This document shows positions 14,201-22,950 of a stretch of DNA of 64,000 bases, in pieces. This DNA is from Dirofilaria immitis. Lineage: Eukaryota > Nematoda > Chromadorea > Rhabditida > Onchocercidae. Every line of letters begins with the position of its first letter. Position 1 is the stretch's first letter. The translations under genes and the position numbers were made by a program. The notes below the pieces were generated by a model, which was not told the origin of the DNA, searched no databases, and saw only the letters and a program-made list of their open reading frames with translations. The DNA lies in contig JAKNDB010000105.1 of the NCBI GenBank assembly GCA_024305405.1, forward strand, positions 806,001 to 870,000. Direction: 5' to 3'.

Positions 14201-14303
14201 CATCATGAAGTGAATCGATTTCACCATCACTCATTTGTCGCGATGGATTAAGTTCACCGTCGCTTACCAATGCAGCAAAATATAAGACAAACAGGAATAT
14301 CAT
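5250..14303 (-). CDS. SID-1/CHUP-1 family multipass membrane protein
   Basis: About 20 exons over 9 kb encode a SID-1/SIDT-type protein: a long extracellular N-terminal part followed by many membrane segments. C. elegans members are SID-1 (dsRNA import) and CHUP-1 (cholesterol uptake). Exon 1 begins at the ATG at 14303, nine bases after a TTTTTCAG acceptor, and encodes a signal peptide. Diagnostic parts are the first membrane segment (about 10981-11130), DACYYNVECSFGLGPFQTFN then MYSNAGYFLLG (9484-9641), MMCLESF...AFYHICPN (about 9000-9080), and the C-terminus YYDHHDMWHF...VLDDD...QQPIPIF (5250-5435). The Ser of YSN and the His of FYHICPN and HHDMWH match the putative metal-binding residues of the CREST superfamily. 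Boundaries are firm for about half the exons. The A-rich tract 12870-13740 and the interval 5850-7484 may hide exons. I favour CHUP-1 over SID-1, but cannot prove it by eye. Confidence 0.85.
6763..6848. repeat. T-rich tandem repeat in an intron
   Basis: About four imperfect copies of a 20-base unit (TTTCTTTTTTTTTCACAACA-like) lie in the longest visible intron of the SID-1-like gene. They create a spurious plus-strand frame at 6480-6833 with a Phe/His-rich end. Confidence 0.75.
11206..11250. repeat. Short tandem duplication
   Basis: A unit of about 18 bases (AACTTTTTTTCAGCC...TTTG) occurs twice in a row within an intron of the SID-1-like gene. Confidence 0.5.
14001..14052. repeat. TA dinucleotide microsatellite
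   Basis: An interrupted (TA)n tract lies in the first intron of the SID-1-like gene, just downstream of exon 1. Confidence 0.9.
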
Positions 14304-14571
14304 TAAACGTATCTGAAAAAGTACCTCTATATTAATTATTTCAAGAAACATAAGTTATAAGTTATTTATAACTTAAATTATAAATAAGTGGATATAATAT
14401 GCAATTTCAAAGAATAAGAGTGAACTGTATCGTTGACCAATGTTTGCCACTAAATAGCCGTATCTCGTATCAATTCGATTGCGACGGTAACTCACGTTAA
14501 TTACCTGCTATATTTCAGGGAAGACGCCTTGAACTGCAACAATGAATGCGAAGGTGCAGTGTATTAAAAAC

Positions 14572-14635
14572 GAACAAAGAGAGAGAGAGAAAAGGAGAGG
14601 GAGAGAAAGGAAGAGAAGAGGGAGAGAAATCATTC
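14572..14635. repeat. GA-rich low-complexity tract
   Basis: A polypurine run of GA, GGA and GAA units lies upstream of the SID-1-like gene. The 88-codon plus-strand frame crossing it is probably spurious. Confidence 0.8.
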
Positions 14636-15003
14636 TCCGATAGAAGTCGTTCTTGTCCATTGATTCGATGTCAGATAGTAAAACTTAGAAACGAAAGACC
14701 TTTATGCCTAGACCGTCATTTCATATCCATTTTTCCAATTAACAGCCCAAAAATCTCAATTTATGTCACTGAATTAAACGATTTAGCGCTGAGATCAATT
14801 CAGACTGAGTAAACAATGTTATGCAATTCTGATTTAAAGAATATTCTTCGAATGTGTTGTCATTTATGATATAATTCTTCATTAATGAGTTAATTAGATT
14901 TTAATGGATATTTTCACATATATGGTCATTTATAGTTTTCTTTTTTTTTATGAATAGATCTGATGATTTTAAGAAATAAAAAGAAAGAAATTAAGGAAAA
15001 ACT

Positions 15004-15208
15004 TTAATTTTAAACTGAAAATGTCATTTAGGTTACGATCACGAAGCAACAAAAGAAGCCCATGTAAAAGATGATAATCACAGTGGCTTTGAGAAAGGTT
15101 ACGAACATATAGGCGCCGATCACGGTTCGGCACACTCTGTTTGGGATAAGATCACACTTGGCGAAGATAGCGATGAACATGCTCATAATCATGGTGACTG
15201 GAAGCAAG
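15004..15208 (+). pseudogene. Copied fragment of the Gly/His-rich gene (intron end plus partial last exon)
   Basis: The sequence matches, in inverted orientation, about 3110-3314. It starts in intron 3 of the Gly/His-rich gene, crosses its TTTAG acceptor, and runs through about 175 bases of the last exon (from the Gly-Tyr-Asp-His start to the Gly-Asp-Trp-Lys block). I noticed one difference, GAACATGCTC here against GAACATGCCC there. The copy stops abruptly at 15208, where the extra flp-21 arm begins. It has no start codon or upstream exons and cannot make the protein. Confidence 0.9.
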
Positions 15209-16519
15209 CATTCCAATATTTAGATAAAAATTTCAGCGCATTTCTATATTTTGCTTAAACTTATCATTTTTCACTAATTATGTATAATGCATATATTTCA
15301 ATGTTTTATTTCCATAATGCTTCTATTTTCGCTTTTCACGATTACTTCATTGACTTGAACGAAAAGTATTAGAGCTTTCGAAATTTCCTAGTTCCATTTA
15401 TTCATTCAATTGATTTTTAAAACTCTAGAAATATGAAAAAGTAGAAAAGCTAAACATGAGCTATTCCTTTTAGATTTTTGAAATTATTAATGCTATCAAT
15501 TAAATGAAATTTGGCTTAATTAACTCGTAATGATTTCTCTGATCTTGAAACATGATAATACATATTATTCGAAAATTTTGAATAAACTAAAATATATTTG
15601 TTGATATCGATTATCTACTAATCTATTATAATAGAGAGTTAATGGTTTGAGAATTAATCTTGTATTGTCACTTGAGCTTATTCAGCTATGGAGTTATACC
15701 AACACTGAGAAGTAAGCTAAATTGTATGATACTGAAGTGCTGATAACATTTCTTAGAGAAGTTGATAGTACCAAATTTAAATAAGAACTTTTTTATATTA
15801 TCCAATTTAATTCAAAAATGATCTATTCTTTGAAGAAATATTTATGGATACTATTATGAATGATTCGCAATTTAAAATTATATAAATTGATATGCTCGAT
15901 GGTTTTAATCATTTTCAGAAGATATCCGAAATATTTTTCGAAATCATCAACCTGTGTTTTATATAATCATAGAACTACACTACTTGTATATCCGTCTGTC
16001 TGATTGCTTTAATCAATACTATAAAATTATTTAACGATGAATATGATAGTATTCAGCATTTTGATAATCGCATTATTCCAACAACAATATTTCGCCCAAA
16101 TAGCACCTCCTAACGATGTTTTTATGAATTCAGTAAGTTTCCTAATTTAATAATTGAATGATTCGTATATTTTAGAACTTGTAACAATTCGTGCTTAAAA
16201 TGAAAATTTTCGACACAGTTTAAGTGACCATTTGGGATTGGTTGATGTTATTTCATAACTATTAAAAATATATTATTGCATGTTTGACATCAGTTAAAAT
16301 GTGAGGAAAAATATAAAAACTTAAGCATACAAGCAAGAAACATTTTGCAGCTCCAATAAAATTTATAAAGGAAAACTGAATAAGTCGGAGGTGGAATTAA
16401 GCCTCCAATGTCAATCGAGAAATATGTTACATTTACATGGGAGATCTCTTTCGTACTGTTTCCTTTTTTTGTTTTTTTGCTCTTTTATTGATATTTTTTG
16501 CCAATGAATGCTTCGATTG
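15209..16519 (+). repeat. Inverted-repeat arm A: extra copy of flp-21 promoter and exon 1
   Basis: This is the reverse complement of 20472-21784 over about 1.31 kb. In the long stretches I compared I found no substitution. The differences were homopolymer lengths only: T6 against A7 near 15789-15794 and near 16494, T7 against A6 near 16463, and A4 against T5 near 16197. The arm carries the flp-21 upstream region, exon 1 and the start of intron 1. The inner boundary is where CGATT is followed by GAGCC here and by AAGCT (on the opposite strand) in the other arm. Confidence 0.95.
16037..16132 (+). pseudogene. Orphan copy of flp-21 exon 1 (signal-peptide exon)
   Basis: A 32-codon exon starts at the ATG at 16037 and ends at a strong GTAAGT donor. 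It is identical to the flp-21 exon 1 at 20859-20954. It encodes the signal peptide and the first mature residues (QIAPPNDVFMNS). No FLP-21 peptide exon follows on the plus strand within the loop, so the copy has a promoter and secretion signal without a cargo. It is probably a dead duplicate unless it splices to an unrecognised exon. Confidence 0.8.
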
Positions 16520-17274
16520 AGCCATAACAGATCGTTTAAAAACCAAAACAGTTGAACGATCAGTTTTCATCACTTAGAAGATTGTAGGAATAGCTTTTCA
16601 ATTGAATAATAACGAAGAAAGACTTGGCGATCAACTCTGACAGTGATATTTTTGGATTATTGTTTATTTTTATCTTATACATTAAAAATCCTCGAAGTAA
16701 TGAACTGATCGTTCAGTTGTTTTGCTTTTGTACCCTTTCTCTTGTGACTCCATGTAACCATATCCCAACTCAATTTGCAACATTTTCAACTTAGCACAAA
16801 GATCAAAAGCTTGATTAAATTAAATCAAAATATTTCCATAATAAAAAAATTCTTGTTTATTTCGTCATATCCATAATTTATAAAAATATTTCAGGATTTT
16901 TCCTATAGTATTCATTCATAGCCGAAATCGATTTGAAAGAGCAATGATTACTAGCACTGATAAATTCAAGCATAATTTCTAACTAATAACTTTCAGTGGT
17001 ATCTACAGAATGTAATCATACACACACAAATATTCCAAAACGAAGTGTAAAATGACTGTCATAAATGTGTACTCTTTCTTTTATACATCTCCTATTAATA
17101 ATGATTTATTTCTGTTCGAGCTTAAAATGATTGCTCTCGACCATGCAATTGATTTGCGAATCGATTGGAACTGGACTGTTCCAGTTGCCGTAAAGAATTG
17201 TATATTCTCTTGTTTGCATATTAGATGAATAGAGCAGTCTTTTCGACAATTGAACATAATTTTATTATTTCAAG

Positions 17275-17870
17275 GGGATATTGACAATACGCATCTGTCC
17301 AACTTGAAATTTCATGAACTGTCGTGACGAATATTAAAGTCATGTTAACAAAAAGTAAATGTTTATAAATTACAATGATATATTATTAATAATAAAATGC
17401 ATGATATGACAAAAAGGAAACGAGGAAGGGAGGATGAGCAATTCCAAAAATATCGTTTACGAAAATAAATAACTATGAGAGGTATCAAATTGGATGAAAA
17501 CCAAATCGAATATAAATTTTCCAGCCATCTTTGCTGGCGTCGGTATTAATCATTTTGCTCTCTTACTTTTTGATTTTTTCGCTTTTTTTTAACTCAAATA
17601 ATCTGAAATAAGGATATTTTTTAAATCAAACTTGAGTTTCTTTTTCACTATAATATTAAAAATCTATTTATGTTTTTCTTTAATTTCATTTGTTGATCGT
17701 TTCGTTGCAGTGAATGAATGGAAAGTTAGCTTCTTGAAACTTCAACCCATTAAATTTCACATGTAATAGCCAATTAATCCTAATGTTTCTTTTAGAATTC
17801 TTTCATCATGTTCAATATAAGCGTAATTAAAGGAAGGGAAATTTATTGTTATTGAAGAATCACTGAATAG
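17275..17870. repeat. Diverged direct copy of the flp-21 3' region
   Basis: This aligns in the same orientation with about 19070-19600. Shared landmarks include TTGTGACGAAT/CGTGACGAAT, ATGTTAACAAA, GCAATTCCAAAA/CTAATTCCAAAA with ATCKTTTACGAAA, and CAGTGAATGAA. Divergence is substantial, with many substitutions and indels, so the duplication is much older than the inverted repeat. On the minus strand it keeps a short frame with an Ile-Arg-Phe-Gly string (about 17505-17560) where flp-21 has its peptide. That could be a decayed or divergent second RFamide precursor. I rate this as inference. Confidence 0.6.
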
Positions 17871-18236
17871 TTTTTGAATTTAAAATAATATCACTTGAAC
17901 AATATATAAAAAATATGATGAAGTTATTTATAAATGAACAAGCATCTTGTCGGAAAAACTAAGATATAATAGTTAAAATATGATAGAAATATTTTTGCAT
18001 AACCAAGCTATTAACCTTTGCACGATATTGTAAGTTGTGTTGTGATATGAAGTAAGCAAATTCTCGTTGTGCTATGTTAATATGATGTAAATTATGTTTT
18101 GGAATCCATCTGAGCTTTTATAAATAAGTCCGAAAAATCAACGATAGATAATAAAGATGACTCTGATCTTCCGGAGATGGAAGGAAAACACGTACTGGAA
18201 TTCTATTTTCGCCTGCCTAATTGAAATTATATGACC

Positions 18237-18286
18237 TAATCAAGATATAATGAAGCTTGAACAAAAGCAAAAAATAAATGCTAAAA
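18237..18286. repeat. 49-base direct repeat with 22743-22791
   Basis: The segment TAATCA...GAAGCTTGAACAAAAGC...AAATGCTAAA recurs almost unchanged at 22743-22791 in the same orientation. This extends the old direct duplication of the flp-21 neighbourhood (17275-17870 against 19070-19600). It suggests that the copied unit once included the sequence upstream of flp-21. Confidence 0.75.
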
Positions 18287-19069
18287 TTTTTGCATCAGAT
18301 AAAGTTATTCATATGTATAATATATATTTATTCTATAACTTCAGTCTATAAATGGCAGAAATTCTTCCATTGAATCTTTTTCATTTTCTAAAATGATTCA
18401 CTTTTATGTTGTTTTATCTTTTGTTTTTAAGATTTTCAGAATCTAGGAAATTCATGAAAATTCATGTAACCTAAGCTCTTTTAGAATATATGACGCATGA
18501 ATTTCAAGTTATCCCATGCTGTTTTACTAAATCAAATTTGTTATTATATATTAAAAATAAGCAATAAAACCAAAATTCCATGTTATAAAATAAGAAATTC
18601 CTCTGGGAATCCAATATAAAATCGATCATAGTATAATACGGTTATGTTGAACAAAGGGAAAGGAATTGTGTTTTGTAAAGATATTCTCGGAATTACTTTA
18701 AATGATATCTGGCTCAAGCAATAGTTTATTATTTTCTTCATTAATCTATCTTATACTTTTATTATCGATTTTATGTACTTATTTTAGTTCAACATTAGCG
18801 GAATATCAAGAAGCATTCTTTAATTAAATTTTAAAGCAGAGAATTTTAAGGTAACCTAATGATATATCATTGAAAAAATCCGTAATAAATAAATATCTAT
18901 CATCAAAGAGAGTTAATCATTAGCTTGTCGCTAATGTTGAGCTAAAATAATGTTGAACTAAAAAGTTCTTTTTGTCGATGTATCATAATTTGACTTCATG
19001 TCATTTATTTCCTTTATACAGCACAATTTCTTTTAAACTTCTCCATAGATATAATTTTTTTAATGCAAG

Positions 19070-19600
19070 TATAATAATATGCATATTGTTCAAGTTGAAA
19101 TATTGCGAATTATTGTGACGAATGTTAAATATTATGTTAACAAAGAATAAGCGTTTATAAGATGCAATCATCGCATTATCAGTAATAAAATAAATGGTTG
19201 ACAAGAAAAGTAAAGAGGCAAGGTGAAGACTAATTCCAAAAGTATCTTTTACGAAATAAACATACGACTGGTAATTGTTTTCATCCAAATCTCAATGGAC
19301 GTGGCCCACGTGCTCGCTTCCATGATCTGAAATCAAGGTATTGTTAAATTAAACTTTTTCAGTTCCTTATCTTTCCTTGCATTGAGTGTTGATAATCTTA
19401 TTATAATCAATGAATAAAATAAGAGACGGTATGATTACAGAAACTTATTTAAGGTTTTATTACTTCCCAGTGAATGAACTTCAATCTTATCAGTTGAATC
19501 AAATTTTCATTTGATCGTGTTGTGTTTTACTGTTTTTTAAGAGTTTCTTTATACCACATTCAGCATGTGCATAATTGAAGAAAAAGAAATTTATTTGTTA
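19070..19600. repeat. Direct-repeat partner: flp-21 3' region
   Basis: This is the partner of 17275-17870. It contains the last flp-21 exon (19281-19326) and the 3' UTR. The 95-codon minus-strand frame at 19001-19288 overlaps it and is out of frame with the FLP-21 peptide. Confidence 0.6.
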
Positions 19601-20954
19601 TCAAAGTACATGAGATCAAATTGAAATGAAATTAAATAAACATTGCATAAGAAAAATTCAATCATCCAATTTGTGTGACATTTAATTTGAGAGAAATCGT
19701 CTTTAGAATTTGTTTAATTTATTAATAATTTATTGAATTTTAAAATTCAATAATAGCAACTACCTGTCATCTGCATATGATGATAAAACGTTGATATCTG
19801 CTGATCTTAATGAATTCATGTATGGATTCACTGAAAATGGAAAAAGCATAAGTAGACAAGATATTATAGCAGTAGCAGTAGGTAATTTGATTTATTGATT
19901 TGAATGAAATTTACCTTAATTAATGTGATTCCCAGTTGCATTTCCAAATATTTGAATTTGAGCTTTTAATTTCTATTCAGTTGGCATTATTATATTTTAT
20001 CTTTCATTCAAATCATGCATAAACTTCCAAATAAATATAATTTACCAAGTTTTGAATGGCATAAAAATATCACCGTTGTCTTTGCAATATTTTAATTTTA
20101 TTTTATCTCTAATTAAATTAACCTATATCGAAAATTCCATTAAATGATTCATAAATATTCTTAGCTTATATTGGGAATTATTGTTGCTTATATAGGTGTA
20201 ATTTCGTTATAGAAACAACAATATTAAACAAATTTTGGAGTTTTTTTGACTAAAAATAATATGTACATTTCAATTTCTTTCTTCGTTTATTATTTTCTTT
20301 TACTAAGGAAATCATAATGAAATTTGTATTATTTATATTTTATATTTTGATTTAGAAATTATGAAAAAATCTAATCAGAATTAATGATCCAAATCTTCGT
20401 CTTAGTTGCAATAACAACTATAACTTCTATATTATTTATAAAATGTTTGACTAATTTGAAACTACTAGCTTAATCGAAGCATTCATTGGCAAAAAAATAT
20501 CAATAAAAGAGCAAAAAAACAAAAAAGGAAACAGTACGAAAGAGATCTCCCATGTAAATGTAACATATTTCTCGATTGACATTGGAGGCTTAATTCCACC
20601 TCCGACTTATTCAGTTTTCCTTTATAAATTTTATTGGAGCTGCAAAATGTTTCTTGCTTGTATGCTTAAGTTTTTATATTTTTCCTCACATTTTAACTGA
20701 TGTCAAACATGCAATAATATATTTTTAATAGTTATGAAATAACATCAACCAATCCCAAATGGTCACTTAAACTGTGTCGAAAATTTTCATTTTTAAGCAC
20801 GAATTGTTACAAGTTCTAAAATATACGAATCATTCAATTATTAAATTAGGAAACTTACTGAATTCATAAAAACATCGTTAGGAGGTGCTATTTGGGCGAA
20901 ATATTGTTGTTGGAATAATGCGATTATCAAAATGCTGAATACTATCATATTCAT
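19281..20954 (-). CDS. flp-21: FLP-21 neuropeptide precursor (ARGPRPLRF-amide)
   Basis: This is a FMRFamide-like peptide precursor. Exon 1 (20859-20954) encodes a signal peptide with likely cleavage before QIAPP. Exon 2 (19764-19830) reads NPYMNSLRSADINVLSSYA then DDR. Exon 3 (19281-19326) reads SWKRARGPRPLRFG and stops. Lys-Arg precedes the peptide, and the terminal Gly would supply the amide, giving ARGPRPLRF-NH2. C. elegans FLP-21 is GLGPRPLRF-NH2, a ligand of the NPR-1 receptor. The single peptide at the very C-terminus also matches the C. elegans precursor layout. Total coding length is 209 bases, one short of a multiple of three. Exon 1 ends in phase 0 and exon 2 needs one more base at its start, so either a base is missing at the exon 2 acceptor or a weak donor four bases downstream is used. 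The precursor would be about 69 residues. Confidence 0.9.
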
Positions 20955-21784
20955 CGTTAAATAATTTTATAGTATTGATTAAAGCAATCAGACAGACGGA
21001 TATACAAGTAGTGTAGTTCTATGATTATATAAAACACAGGTTGATGATTTCGAAAAATATTTCGGATATCTTCTGAAAATGATTAAAACCATCGAGCATA
21101 TCAATTTATATAATTTTAAATTGCGAATCATTCATAATAGTATCCATAAATATTTCTTCAAAGAATAGATCATTTTTGAATTAAATTGGATAATATAAAA
21201 AAAGTTCTTATTTAAATTTGGTACTATCAACTTCTCTAAGAAATGTTATCAGCACTTCAGTATCATACAATTTAGCTTACTTCTCAGTGTTGGTATAACT
21301 CCATAGCTGAATAAGCTCAAGTGACAATACAAGATTAATTCTCAAACCATTAACTCTCTATTATAATAGATTAGTAGATAATCGATATCAACAAATATAT
21401 TTTAGTTTATTCAAAATTTTCGAATAATATGTATTATCATGTTTCAAGATCAGAGAAATCATTACGAGTTAATTAAGCCAAATTTCATTTAATTGATAGC
21501 ATTAATAATTTCAAAAATCTAAAAGGAATAGCTCATGTTTAGCTTTTCTACTTTTTCATATTTCTAGAGTTTTAAAAATCAATTGAATGAATAAATGGAA
21601 CTAGGAAATTTCGAAAGCTCTAATACTTTTCGTTCAAGTCAATGAAGTAATCGTGAAAAGCGAAAATAGAAGCATTATGGAAATAAAACATTGAAATATA
21701 TGCATTATACATAATTAGTGAAAAATGATAAGTTTAAGCAAAATATAGAAATGCGCTGAAATTTTTATCTAAATATTGGAATGC
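20472..21784 (-). repeat. Inverted-repeat arm B: native flp-21 promoter and exon 1
   Basis: This is the partner of arm A (15209-16519). It is probably the original copy, because its exon 1 lies on the same strand as flp-21 exons 2 and 3 at 19281-19830. The arms are separated by about 3.95 kb. Confidence 0.95.
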
Positions 21785-22742
21785 TAAATGATGCTACACT
21801 TCAACATCTTCTTTTTCAATACATGTAAGATGTGGATCACATAATTTATATATTCTTATACTTTGGAATTCTAATCTTGGGAACACTATTATTACGAATT
21901 TTTGTAATATCTAAATTATAAAAACTTCAACGCACTTAGAAAGATGAACATAAGCAAGGCTTTTAGGCGACTTAAATCTCGGAAGTAATTTTTCAAAACT
22001 CCTGGGGATTGTAAGAGGAAAGGGATGGTAGAAAGAAGTGGAAGAAGTATGATAATGACACGCACTTGTTATTGTCTACATTTTTCCAATTTAAACTTGT
22101 AGAATTCTCATTTCGTTTGCAATTAATTTAAAAGAGTGAGATATCAATTTTGCAGTGAACCGATTTGAAATTTCCAATCTAACGCGGCACGGTTATCTGA
22201 AGAGGCAATTAATGTTTTCGTATTTCTCCGAAAATCTTCTAGCAAGACAATGTGTACTTAATTTTTTCATTCTTCCTATCATGAATTTGAAAATAATAGT
22301 ACATATTTGAATTCATTCCGTTTTAATCATCGTTCGATACTAAAATAAATTCCTTAAATTGTATTTGGAATAGAAACTGAAGAAATTGGAGAAAAGAATT
22401 TTTAAAATAGAAGTTAAATTGTATTCATGCAGATCTCTTTCATATACTTTTGAGTAATAACGATTCATTTGATTGAACTATCTATATTCTTCTATCCCCA
22501 AAGTATCACATCTTCTTCATTATCTATTTGATGATTTTGATGTTCCTTGTATGTTTGTTCAAACTCCGCGCGGCTCTTACGAAGTTCTTTGGCTTTCATT
22601 GGACAATTATACGTTGTTTACTAGGTGATAAGTCAGAGAACACTACTCCATACTAGTAGATCCTCTATTAAAATTGGAATTTCCTTTCTACCTGTTTGTC
22701 TGAAATTTCTTTGACATTTCTAGATCCAAAAAATATGTGGCT

Positions 22743-22791
22743 TAATCAGAAGATAATGAAGCCTGAACAAAAGCAAAAAATAAATGCTAAA
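22743..22791. repeat. 49-base direct repeat partner of 18237-18286
   Basis: It is nearly identical to the first copy. It lies inside overlapping open frames on both strands (plus 22696-22950, minus 22746-22931). The minus frame has a signal-like hydrophobic start, but I cannot assign either frame. Confidence 0.75.
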
Positions 22792-22950
22792 CTAAAATCT
22801 TCGAATCGAATAAAATCATCGTGTATATACATGTATGCATTCCCAGGTGCTGACATCCCCGAGAACAATGTGACTGCAAAAATAAGTAAATTTCCTACGA
22901 TTTTTAGGTTGCACGCTTTATATAAATTCATTCTATTACTTAAAACTTAA

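Noticed and set aside
19001..19288. 95-codon minus-strand frame
   Set aside because: It overlaps the flp-21 last exon and 3' UTR in a different frame. The ARGPRPLRFG frame is the supported one.
15209..21784. Inverted repeat as the terminal repeats of a DNA transposon
   Set aside because: The arms are native gene sequence (flp-21 promoter and exon), the loop encodes no transposase, and there is no target-site duplication that I can see.
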